A stretch of 6,376 nt of DNA, from the NCBI GenBank assembly GCA_030642645.1, contig DAOWNJ010000058.1, forward strand, positions 1 through 6,376, in the 5' to 3' direction. The notes under the pieces are model-generated. The model did no database searches and had not been told where the DNA came from. It saw only the letters and a list, made by a program, of their open reading frames with translations. Origin of the DNA: Dehalococcoidia bacterium (GTDB taxonomy: Bacteria; Chloroflexota; Dehalococcoidia; E44-bin15; DAOWNJ01). Each line of letters starts with the position of its first letter. Within the stretch, counting starts at the first letter, position 1. Position numbers and translations under genes: made by a program. Positions 1 through 5,556 of the stretch are shown here, in pieces.

Positions 1-671
1 AGGGCGATGTCCCGGAAAACCATGATCTCCTCTGCTTGACTGGGGATTCCCACGAGCCCCAGCCTTGTTGCCACCAGGCCCTCGTTCATCGCCCCACCCT
101 CGGTGAGGGAGGTATCCTCGCAGTGGTCTATAATGGGCAGAACAAAGGTGCGGCTATACTCAAGGGCATGGCGCATAAGGTTTGAATCCCTTACCGGCTC
201 CCCATCATCGCTGTAGCCCACCACCCCCGCCTGGGCGAGCTCGCCGATCTCGGCGAGCTCGCCCCCTTTCCTTCCTTTTGTAACACAACCTATGGGAAGG
301 ACTCGAATGACCCCTTCTTTCTCAGCCTTTCCCTTTACATAATCTATCACCGCTCTATTATCGATAGGCGGGTTGGTATTCGGCATGCCGCAGATGGTGG
401 TGAATCCTCCCCTTGCCGCTGCAAATGTCCCGGTGGCGATAGTCTCTTTCTCCTCGAATCCAGGCTCCCTGAGGTGAGTATGAATGTCGACAAACCCCGG
501 GGTTACGATCATCCCTCTGACATTGAGAACAAGCAAGGACTCGGAAAGCGGGGCCCTACCTGTCTTGTCAAGCCAGGCGACCCTGCCGTTCTCGATGAGG
601 ATGTCACAGCTAAGGTCAATGCCCTGGGATGGGTCCAGTATATGACCACCGCGAATAAGCAAAGGTTTCAC
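1..671 (-). CDS. pyrC: Dihydroorotase, class I (partial, C-terminus beyond the window)
   Basis: Zinc amidohydrolase that interconverts N-carbamoyl-L-aspartate and dihydroorotate, step 3 of UMP synthesis in the cytosol. About 223 residues are visible, roughly half of a family member of about 430. I translated it by hand from a GTG start. The N-terminus has the family opening (LLIRGG at 4-9, DPSQGID at 13-19). The metal-binding strand is D62-I-H64-T-H66-L-R68-E69-P-G, followed by MPNTNPP (96-102, with the substrate-contacting Asn), GYSDDG (152-157) and DHCED (182-186), then the GAMNEG and LGLVGIP stretch. The GTG overlaps the TAG stop of pyrB by one base (TAGTG), so translation is probably coupled; an AGAAGG lies about 10 bases upstream. 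It is the third gene of the PyrR-controlled operon. The identification is firm; the start is likely but not proven. Confidence 0.95.
   Translation of the reverse strand, partial: MKPLLIRGGHILDPSQGIDLSCDILIENGRVAWLDKTGRAPLSESLLVLNVRGMIVTPGFVDIHTHLREPGFEEKETIATGTFAAARGGFTTICGMPNTNPPIDNRAVIDYVKGKAEKEGVIRVLPIGCVTKGRKGGELAEIGELAQAGVVGYSDDGEPVRDSNLMRHALEYSRTFVLPIIDHCEDTSLTEGGAMNEGLVATRLGLVGIPSQAEEIMVFRDIA
233..264. repeat. Nested palindrome inside pyrC
   Basis: Two perfect 15-bp arms (233-247 and 250-264) flank a 2-bp centre. Each arm itself contains the perfect 12-bp palindrome GGCGAGCTCGCC (234-245 and 252-263). In the reading frame this encodes the repeated peptide GELAEIGELA, so protein constraint on a two-fold repeated helix segment may account for part of it. 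No known function is recognised. Confidence 0.8.
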
Positions 672-2113
672 TACCGCCTGGCCTTCTTATGGGTAGTAGC
701 GTATCGGCTGCGCTTGAACCCCTGAGCCTGGGCTTCGCTCTCTGAGCCAAAAATAATCAGGTTCTCCGGCTTGATCCTTTCCAGCATAAAACTATCGGAG
801 CTATAGTATCTCCTGTTCTCCAAAACGCCCTGATGCCACTCTGAAGTGGCGATAAATGGGGGGTGCGTCTCATGTTCGCAATAGACGCACCTCAGCGTCA
901 AAGGCTCCCCCTCAAGCATCTTGAACTCTGGTGAAATGTAATGCTTCTCTCTCTCCTGTTTTGATATACAGTTTGGGTTGGGGCACTCAACACCAAAAGC
1001 CCCTTTATATCTGGCATAAACTGTCTTGGTAACAAGTGGGGCACTCTTTTCAGGGACTCTAATCTCGCTAGCTCCCAGCAAGAGGGCCGTAAGCGCCATT
1101 CTAATCGGCACCCCATAGGCAGCCTGCTGAAAGTAGACGCTTCTGGGGTATTTATCGAGTTCATAGGCAAGCTCGTTCACACGAGGCAGGGGATGCATCA
1201 CCAGGGTCTTCTTCTTGAATTCCTGGAGGAACCTCCCATTCACAATAGGGTAGCTTTCCTTCGACTCCGTACCTGGGGGCTTGGTCATTCTCTCAGTTTG
1301 AACCCTTGTTACATATATCACATCAGTTTTCCCAAGCGCTTCTCTAATATCGATTTCGACTGATGAGGTCGTATCGAAATCTGGAGATGGAAGCGGAAAA
1401 CTATAGGGTTTTGAAGGGGCTATATAAAGGGCATCTACCTCCCCCATCAAGGAGTTCAGGTCATCAGGCTTGACTTTCTTTGGGGCGTAGTTATATTCCG
1501 AGCCCAATTTCCTGAGAACCGCTTCAGGCACGTCCAGACCTCGCATTGGGGCACAGAGGACCTCTGCTCCGAATCTGGCTAGAGCGTAGATTAAAGAGTG
1601 CACCGTCCTTCCGTATTTGAGATCACCCCACAAACAAACGGTCAGGCCCTTGATCGTTCCATTCTCTTTCCTGAGCGTGTAGAGATCACACAATGTCTGG
1701 GTCGGGTGTTCATGGCCGCCGTCGCCAGCATTTATTATCGGCACCCGTGCGTAATCAGCAGCTACCTTGGCCGCCCCTTCCCATGGGTGCCTGATCACGA
1801 TGATGTCGGCATAGCTTTCTAACACTCGCACGGTGTCGGCGATCGTCTCTCCCTTCGCCGCGGATGAGGTCGTCTGCGCCTCTGGAAAGCTAATCACTTC
1901 TCCACCCAATTTATGCATCGCCCTCTCGAAGGAGCCGCGTGTGCGTGTGCTGGGCTCGTAGAACAGCGTAGCCATATCCTTTCCTCTCAAGAGCTCTATC
2001 CGTCTACCCTCCTCAAGAGCAGAGTTCATCTGGTCCGCCAGGTCCAGAACTGCTTCGATCTCTTCATTTGTAAAATCGTTTATTGAGATCAGGTCTCTTC
2101 CTGCAAATCCCAT
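671..2113 (-). CDS. pyrB: Aspartate carbamoyltransferase fused to a PyrI-type zinc domain
   Basis: Condenses carbamoyl phosphate with aspartate, the committed step of UMP synthesis. It has 480 residues, whereas ordinary catalytic chains have about 310. Catalytic residues are present: S55-T56-R57-T58 (carbamoyl phosphate loop), K87 in AAKGET, R108 in IRHP, H136 in HPTQ, R169 in GDLKYGRT, R270 and Q272 in TRVQ, and HPLPR at 307-311. Compared with E. coli PyrB, numbering shifts by about 39 residues between R169 and R270, so there is an insertion around 231-262. After the catalytic part ends near 347, C377-x4-C382 and C409-x2-C412 match the PyrI zinc domain (CPNxNCIS, then CxYCE), but the PyrI nucleotide-binding domain is absent. 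Residues 434-475 resemble an Ada-type zinc module (RIKPENLIIFGS) without its cysteines. An in-frame ATG at 2179 would overlap pyrR; I chose 2113 because AGGGGAGGGG lies 7 bases before it. Confidence 0.93.
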   Translation of the reverse strand: MGFAGRDLISINDFTNEEIEAVLDLADQMNSALEEGRRIELLRGKDMATLFYEPSTRTRGSFERAMHKLGGEVISFPEAQTTSSAAKGETIADTVRVLESYADIIVIRHPWEGAAKVAADYARVPIINAGDGGHEHPTQTLCDLYTLRKENGTIKGLTVCLWGDLKYGRTVHSLIYALARFGAEVLCAPMRGLDVPEAVLRKLGSEYNYAPKKVKPDDLNSLMGEVDALYIAPSKPYSFPLPSPDFDTTSSVEIDIREALGKTDVIYVTRVQTERMTKPPGTESKESYPIVNGRFLQEFKKKTLVMHPLPRVNELAYELDKYPRSVYFQQAAYGVPIRMALTALLLGASEIRVPEKSAPLVTKTVYARYKGAFGVECPNPNCISKQEREKHYISPEFKMLEGEPLTLRCVYCEHETHPPFIATSEWHQGVLENRRYYSSDSFMLERIKPENLIIFGSESEAQAQGFKRSRYATTHKKARR

Positions 2114-2120
2114 TACGAAA

Positions 2121-2130
2121 CCCCTCCCCT
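2121..2130 (-). promoter_or_regulatory. Ribosome binding site of pyrB
   Basis: AGGGGAGGGG with a 7-base gap to the ATG at 2113. It lies in the 31-base gap after the pyrR stop codon and decides the pyrB start against the in-frame ATG at 2179, which lies inside pyrR. Confidence 0.75.
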
Positions 2131-2144
2131 GCAAAATAAAAGGG

Positions 2145-2708
2145 CTATTGCTTGCCGATGAACTCTTGCTCGCCGGCACTTTTTACAATTGCCACCTCAT
2201 CCCTCCCGTCTGTCTCCCTGAGACGAACCTGAACCATCTCATCCCTTGAGGTAGGGATATTCTTTCCCACATAGTCGGCACGGATAGGGAGCTCTCGATG
2301 GCCCCGATCAACGAGGACCGCAAGTTGAATGGACTGAGGTCTCCCCAGGTCGATCAAGGCATCCATAGCGGCACGGGTGCTCCTTCCGGTATAGAGGACA
2401 TCGTCAACCAGTATGACGCACTTCCCGGTGATGTCGGTCGGGATATGGGTGGGGGGGATGCCAGGTTTTGGGTCAAGATAGGGAAGGTCATCACGATAGA
2501 GGCTGATATCCAGTATGCCTATTGGTGGCTTCTCGTTGTTGAGCGTGTCTATTGCCTCTATTATCCTCCTCGCCAGGGGGGCTCCACGAGTGCGCACCCC
2601 GACGAAGACCAGGTTACCGCAGCTCTTGTTCCTCTCGACGATCTCATGGGCGATGCGGACAACGGCCCTGCGGATATCCTTCTCTGCCATTATCACCTTC
2701 TCAGCCAT
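2145..2708 (-). CDS. pyrR: Bifunctional pyr operon attenuation regulator / uracil phosphoribosyltransferase
   Basis: PyrR binds a hairpin in pyr mRNA when UMP or UTP is abundant and so promotes termination; members also convert uracil and PRPP to UMP. The 187 residues match the usual length of about 180. Near-identity to Bacillus PyrR can be recognised: RIAHEIVERNK (18-28), VGVRTRG (36-42), SLYRDDL (69-75), the PRPP loop VILVDDVLYTGR (98-109), and the highly conserved block SIQLAVLVDRGHRELPIRAD (126-145) followed by YVGKNIPTS (146-154). The start at 2708 gives the normal N-terminus and has AGGGG 7 bases upstream. M7 (2690) is a possible alternative without such a site. The gene is first in the operon and controls it through the leader just upstream. 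Confidence 0.97.
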   Translation of the reverse strand: MAEKVIMAEKDIRRAVVRIAHEIVERNKSCGNLVFVGVRTRGAPLARRIIEAIDTLNNEKPPIGILDISLYRDDLPYLDPKPGIPPTHIPTDITGKCVILVDDVLYTGRSTRAAMDALIDLGRPQSIQLAVLVDRGHRELPIRADYVGKNIPTSRDEMVQVRLRETDGRDEVAIVKSAGEQEFIGKQ

Positions 2709-2710
2709 GG

Positions 2711-2745
2711 AAAAACCCCTCGCCTTTTTGCTGGCAAGGGGTTTT
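2711..2745 (-). terminator. pyr attenuator (intrinsic terminator) covering the pyrR ribosome binding site
   Basis: On the minus strand AAAACCCCTTGCC (2745-2733) pairs with GGCGAGGGGTTTT (2724-2712): 13 pairs with one G-T, an 8-base loop, and one further T. The U tract is short (five Us) and is followed by CC and the ATG of pyrR at 2708. The 3' arm contains the AGGGG ribosome binding site of pyrR, so the same hairpin could stop transcription or block translation. Confidence 0.85.
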
Positions 2746-2774
2746 CAAAATCCCTCTTTTACACCCCCCTTACC
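2733..2774 (-). promoter_or_regulatory. Antiterminator pairing of the pyr leader
   Basis: GGTAAGGGG (2774-2766) is complementary over nine positions (one G-U) to CCCCTTGCC (2741-2733), the 5' arm of the terminator. The first of these segments also forms the 3' side of the PyrR-binding hairpin, so the two structures exclude each other. This is the expected switch: without PyrR the antiterminator forms and transcription continues. Confidence 0.75.
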
Positions 2775-2798
2775 AGCCTCTCGGGACTGATTTAAAGG
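2768..2798 (-). promoter_or_regulatory. PyrR-binding hairpin (anti-antiterminator)
   Basis: AGTCCCGAGAGGCT (2788-2775) matches the conserved PyrR binding loop: an upper stem AGUC/GGCU closing the hexaloop CCGAGA, which fits CNGNGA. The stem extends through AUCAG/CUGGU and, after a 3-base bulge on the 5' side (UAA, 2794-2792), through CCUU/AAGG. The side bulge and loop are the features recognised by PyrR in characterised pyr leaders. Confidence 0.9.
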
Positions 2799-2810
2799 TT
2801 CGACTCCTTT
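2794..2810 (-). repeat. Small hairpin at the 5' side of the PyrR-binding element
   Basis: In the leader RNA AAAGG (2810-2806) pairs with CCUUU (2798-2794) around a 7-base loop. The CCUU is also needed for the base of the PyrR-binding hairpin, so this structure may favour the antiterminated state. Read on the plus strand it has the shape and loop (TTCGACT) of a tRNA T-arm, but no complete tRNA surrounds it. Confidence 0.5.
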
Positions 2811-2850
2811 ATTGTGATGCTCCTAAGCTGTTTCAATAATATATCACAAT
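2811..2850. repeat. Inverted repeat ATTGTGAT / ATCACAAT at the pyr transcription start
   Basis: Perfect 8-bp arms (minus strand 2850-2843 and 2818-2811) are separated by 24 bp. The first arm runs into the -10 element of the pyr promoter and the second lies in the early leader. The placement would suit an operator, but no regulator is recognised and it may be chance. Confidence 0.4.
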
Positions 2851-2866
2851 AATAGACTCTTCTCAA
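2838..2866 (-). promoter_or_regulatory. sigma70-type promoter of the pyr operon
   Basis: TTGAGA (2866-2861), a 17-bp spacer, then TATATT (2843-2838). Transcription would start near 2831, giving a leader of about 120 bases that contains all of the attenuator parts. The -35 element lies 11 bp from that of the divergent tRNA promoter. Confidence 0.75.
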
Positions 2867-2877
2867 CCCCCCTTCGC

Positions 2878-2906
2878 TTGACAAGGAAAGGGACTATTGA
2901 TAGAAT
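2878..2906 (+). promoter_or_regulatory. sigma70-type promoter of tRNA-Asp
   Basis: TTGACA (2878-2883, perfect consensus), a 17-bp spacer and TAGAAT (2901-2906). Start expected near 2913, a few bases before the mature tRNA 5' end at 2920, consistent with a single-gene tRNA transcript. Confidence 0.8.
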
Positions 2907-2919
2907 TTCAGGTGGTTTT

Positions 2920-2993
2920 GGCCCCGTGGTGTAGCGGACTAACATGCCACCCTGTCACGGTGGAGATCGAGGGTTCGAATCCCTTCGGGGTCG
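2920..2993 (+). tRNA. tRNA-Asp (anticodon GUC)
   Basis: A full cloverleaf can be drawn. The acceptor GGCCCCG (2920-2926) pairs with CGGGGTC (2986-2992) with one G-U and is followed by discriminator G2993. There is a D arm with the GTGT/ACAT stem, an anticodon stem CCACC/GGTGG closing the loop CTGTCAC (anticodon GTC), and a T arm GAGGG/CCCTT with loop TTCGAAT. The CCA end is not encoded. No clear terminator hairpin follows. Confidence 0.97.
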
Positions 2994-3283
2994 TTTCTTC
3001 AAAGTTTTGTTGACAAACTCCTCGTAGTTTAACTGGAAGAAGGGCTCAAGCTCAGGTTGTGGCTTAATGGCCATAACCTCTTTTATCTGCTCTTCATAAA
3101 TATCAAGGGGCGCCGACTTTTGAGGACAACCCCAACCCTTAGTGGGGTTGTAGCACCCAAGGCGGGGCTTTCCTTTCTTGGTGGAGCTTACATGAATTCT
3201 CCCTTTGCAGTACCAACAATGGATAATGCCAGTTAGTGAGCAAATTTTCCTTTAAGCGTCCCCTTAACCGTATCCTTTAGGTA
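2994..3283 (-). pseudogene. Remnant of a large serine recombinase (zinc ribbon region)
   Basis: This 324-base gap between tRNA-Asp and the flavodiiron gene holds no intact gene. On the minus strand an open frame from 3251 reads SLTGIIHCWYCKGRI, then a Cys pair spaced C-x8-C (GCYNPTKGWGC) and LDIYEEQIKEVM. This matches the recombinase zinc beta ribbon of large serine integrases (LTGxxxCxxCG, then C...C and an ELEEQI-like helix). The frame just upstream (3283-3233) reads KGTLKGKFAH and stops, and joining the two with a single frameshift would restore the usual sequence before the ribbon. The catalytic and recombinase domains are missing, and the C-terminus runs into the antisense of tRNA-Asp and stops at 2955. 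It is probably a scar of an integrated element. Confidence 0.65.
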
Positions 3284-3317
3284 TCAGGGTGAGACACAGG
3301 CACTCCGTTCGCACCTT

Positions 3318-4526
3318 TCATTGCCCCAAAGGGTAAAAGCCCGCAATAAAGCCCTTGTGCTTTTCGGCGATGGTATTGGCCAGATTATCCAGAGCCCTGA
3401 AATCGGCTTCTTTGGGGAACCCCTTACAGAGCACCGGCTCCAATAGTTCCACCTTCAAGTTTGGAATCATCCCGCTGAGTTGTTCCACCGTCTTGCCTCC
3501 CCAGCCATAGGAACCAATAATAGAAACAAATCTCACTTTGGGTCTCAGGGCATTCACCAGGGCAACAGCATAGACAACATTCGGGTGCGGACCGCCGAGA
3601 ACTGTAGGCGTCCCGATAACGACTGTCGCTGCATCCACCAGTGCCATCGCCAGTTTCCCGATGTCAGCTACGGTGAGGTCGAATTGTTTCACCCCGACAC
3701 CCCTCTGGGCTAAATCCTCGGCAAGGTATTCGACCATCTTGCGTGTGCTATCGTGCATCGAGATATAGGGTAATACCGCGATGTTTCTAGGCTCGTCGAA
3801 GACCCAGCTATGATACGCTTTCAGGATGAACTCTGGTCGGTCATATATGGGGCCGTGGCTGGGAGCGATGATGTCAATGGCATAGTCCTTTATCTTCTCT
3901 AAGTTCTTCTGGATGTTGGTTCGGAAGGGCATCATGATTTCGGCATAATACCTCTTGGCTGCCTCATAGACCTGCCCTTCATCGGTTACATACAGGTCGG
4001 TTGTGGCCAGGTGGGAACCGAAGAGATCGCAAGGGAATAGTATCTTGTCCTCTCTCAAATAGGTAAGCATTGTCTCTGGCCAATGAACCCAGGGAGCATG
4101 GATAAACTCAAGGATTCTGTCTCCCAGCGAAATGGTCTCTTTATCGTTGACCATTATAAACTTTTCCTCTGGAATCATCAGCAGGTCTATGAGCATGCCC
4201 TTGCACCTTGGCGTGCAAACGACTTTTGCCTCGGGGTATTTTCCCAGGACCTGGGGGATAGCACCGGAATGGTCCTGCTCGGCATGATTAGCAACGACAT
4301 AGTCTATGTTCTCAATCCCAAGTTGGCTCAGGCGATCTATCAGCACATCCCGCATGGTAGGGTCGACGGTGTCAATGAGCGCTGTCTTCTCACTACCCTT
4401 AATTAAATACGAGTTATAACTTGTGCCGTCGGGAAGTGGTATGAGCGAGTCAAATAACCGCCTGTCCCAGTCAATGGCTCCCACCCAGTAGACTTCAGGT
4501 CTTATCTCCCTATCTCTCATTTGCAT
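3318..4526 (-). CDS. Flavodiiron protein (FprA / rubredoxin:oxygen oxidoreductase type)
   Basis: Cytosolic four-electron reductase of O2 to water, and in some members of NO to N2O. It has 402 residues, the usual length for the two-domain form. The metallo-beta-lactamase domain (1 to about 240) keeps every diiron ligand: H81-x-E83-x-D85-H86 (HAEQDH), H148 in VHWPE, D167 in FPCDLFGSH and H224 in APSHGP. The flavodoxin domain (about 248-402) has an FMN phosphate loop SMHDSTRKM (256-264) followed by GTPTVLGG and GSYGWGG. There is no C-terminal rubredoxin, so a separate electron donor is needed. Candidate starts are 4568, 4526 and 4520; 4526 is preferred because GGGAG sits 5 bases before it. It overlaps the rubrerythrin fusion by 17 bases, which suggests translational coupling. 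Confidence 0.95.
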   Translation of the reverse strand: MQMRDREIRPEVYWVGAIDWDRRLFDSLIPLPDGTSYNSYLIKGSEKTALIDTVDPTMRDVLIDRLSQLGIENIDYVVANHAEQDHSGAIPQVLGKYPEAKVVCTPRCKGMLIDLLMIPEEKFIMVNDKETISLGDRILEFIHAPWVHWPETMLTYLREDKILFPCDLFGSHLATTDLYVTDEGQVYEAAKRYYAEIMMPFRTNIQKNLEKIKDYAIDIIAPSHGPIYDRPEFILKAYHSWVFDEPRNIAVLPYISMHDSTRKMVEYLAEDLAQRGVGVKQFDLTVADIGKLAMALVDAATVVIGTPTVLGGPHPNVVYAVALVNALRPKVRFVSIIGSYGWGGKTVEQLSGMIPNLKVELLEPVLCKGFPKEADFRALDNLANTIAEKHKGFIAGFYPLGQ

Positions 4527-5385
4527 CTTTTCTCCCTTTTCGATCTCTATACCTTGCCAGTCCCTCATTGAAAAGCCTCTCTCCTTCTTCAGTGCTTATT
4601 ATCAAGGATGGCACGCGAGCGGGTCTCCCCTTATCATCTAAGGCCACCATAGTATAATAAGCGGTCACGCACCTCATCCTGAATCCTGTGATAAGGTCCT
4701 CGGTCTCGACCTCTACGCGAACCTCCATAGATGACTGGCTGACGAAGGCGATCTGGGCATGTATTAGGACCAGGTCTCCAACGCGCACAGGATGGAGGAA
4801 ATTTATTTCATCGACATTGGCAGTCACAACGCTGGTGTGGGCGTGGCGGCACGCTACAACACCGGCAGCGTTATCCATCATCTTCATCAATTCCCCACCG
4901 TGGACATATCCTGCTGGATTAGCTTGATCCGGTAACATAAGCTGGGCCATATCAACAGCAGAATGCCCTACCGTCTCTCCTTCAAGGGGTTGATCTTTTT
5001 CCAGGTTCTCCAGCAGTTGGAGGAACAACTTCTCGTGCTTCTCCTCGACCCTCGCCATTCTCTGGAAGAAGTCAGCGATTTCGGTAAAACCCTCCTCCCG
5101 AGCTAATTTTTCCAGTCCGGGATACATCTCAGTCCATTCATAGTGCTCACGTTTGGCTGCTGCCCTCAGGTTTTCCTCGGTATCTGCAGCACCGCCGAGG
5201 AAGTTAAATTCATGCTCGGCATGTTCAGCCTCGTTTCTGGCTACCTCTAAGAATATATCAGCTACTTGCTCAAGGTCGGCATCTCTGGCAGCAGAGGCAA
5301 AATTTATGTATCTGGTATAGGCTTGTGCCTCCGAAGCGAAGGCACTTTGTAAGGCCTCAGCGGTTTTGCTCCCCTTAAGCTCCAT
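4510..5385 (-). CDS. Rubrerythrin-type diiron protein fused to an acyl-CoA thioesterase (hotdog)
   Basis: One continuous 291-residue frame. Residues 1 to about 132 are a rubrerythrin four-helix diiron domain: E19 (FASEAQAYTRY), E52-x2-H55, E80 and E83 (REHYEWTEMYP) and E114-x2-H117; families of this kind reduce hydrogen peroxide. The C-terminal rubredoxin of classical rubrerythrin is absent; the protein has only two isolated cysteines (C179, C239). Instead, residues about 137-260 form a complete BACH/YciA-type acyl-CoA thioesterase: MAQLMLPDQANPAG (146-159), HGG at 162-164, D171, VVTANVDEINFLHPVRVGD (186-204). N156 and D171 are the expected catalytic pair. The C-terminal tail is charged. Start supported by AAGGAG 6 bases upstream. 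Neighbours are a ferritin-like gene before it and the flavodiiron gene after it. The domain assignments are firm; how the two activities relate is unknown. Confidence 0.92.
   Translation of the reverse strand: MELKGSKTAEALQSAFASEAQAYTRYINFASAARDADLEQVADIFLEVARNEAEHAEHEFNFLGGAADTEENLRAAAKREHYEWTEMYPGLEKLAREEGFTEIADFFQRMARVEEKHEKLFLQLLENLEKDQPLEGETVGHSAVDMAQLMLPDQANPAGYVHGGELMKMMDNAAGVVACRHAHTSVVTANVDEINFLHPVRVGDLVLIHAQIAFVSQSSMEVRVEVETEDLITGFRMRCVTAYYTMVALDDKGRPARVPSLIISTEEGERLFNEGLARYRDRKGRKDANER
4532..4536 (-). promoter_or_regulatory. Ribosome binding site of the flavodiiron gene
   Basis: GGGAG, 5 bases before the ATG at 4526, lying inside the end of the upstream fusion gene. It selects 4526 over the in-frame ATGs at 4568 and 4520. 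Confidence 0.6.
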
Positions 5386-5485
5386 TGGTTTCTCCTTTTT
5401 ACCCCGCTAATTCTTCAAACCACTCTTACTCAATCATCTGCCATCTGTGGATCACCATCTCTTGATAATAGAGGAAGGCAGCCCA

Positions 5486-5514
5486 ATCATTTGAGCTGTT
5501 TACGGAGATGACAA
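5486..5514 (-). promoter_or_regulatory. Weak candidate promoter before the rubrerythrin fusion
   Basis: TTGTCA (5514-5509), a 17-bp spacer and AATGAT (5491-5486). Five of six and four of six consensus matches. The 171-base gap between the ferritin-like gene and the fusion makes a separate promoter possible. No terminator hairpin was seen in the gap. Confidence 0.3.
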
Positions 5515-5556
5515 GGCCAGTTTCTAAAGCACTGACCCGGGTTATCCCGCTGGCAA

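Noticed and set aside
2114..2179. Longer pyrB reading frame starting at the ATG at 2179
   Set aside because: The extra 22 residues (MPASKSSSASNSPF...) have no family likeness, overlap the end of pyrR, and a strong ribosome binding site lies directly before the ATG at 2113.
2794..2820. Second tRNA on the plus strand suggested by the T-arm-like GGTTCGACTCC
   Set aside because: No matching acceptor 5' strand, D arm or anticodon arm can be placed upstream; the region is explained by the pyr leader.
2298..2839. Plus-strand open frames opposite pyrR and its leader
   Set aside because: They are antisense to a highly conserved gene and have no family resemblance or ribosome binding sites.
3127..3150. 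Inverted repeat CAACCCCA / TGGGGTTG as a terminator for tRNA-Asp
   Set aside because: No T tract follows, it lies 134 bases past the tRNA, and it falls in the codons of the zinc-ribbon remnant, so it is probably chance.
4527..4568. Longer flavodiiron reading frame from the ATG at 4568
   Set aside because: It would overlap the fusion gene by 59 bases and adds residues not expected at the N-terminus; the ATG at 4526 has a well-placed GGGAG.
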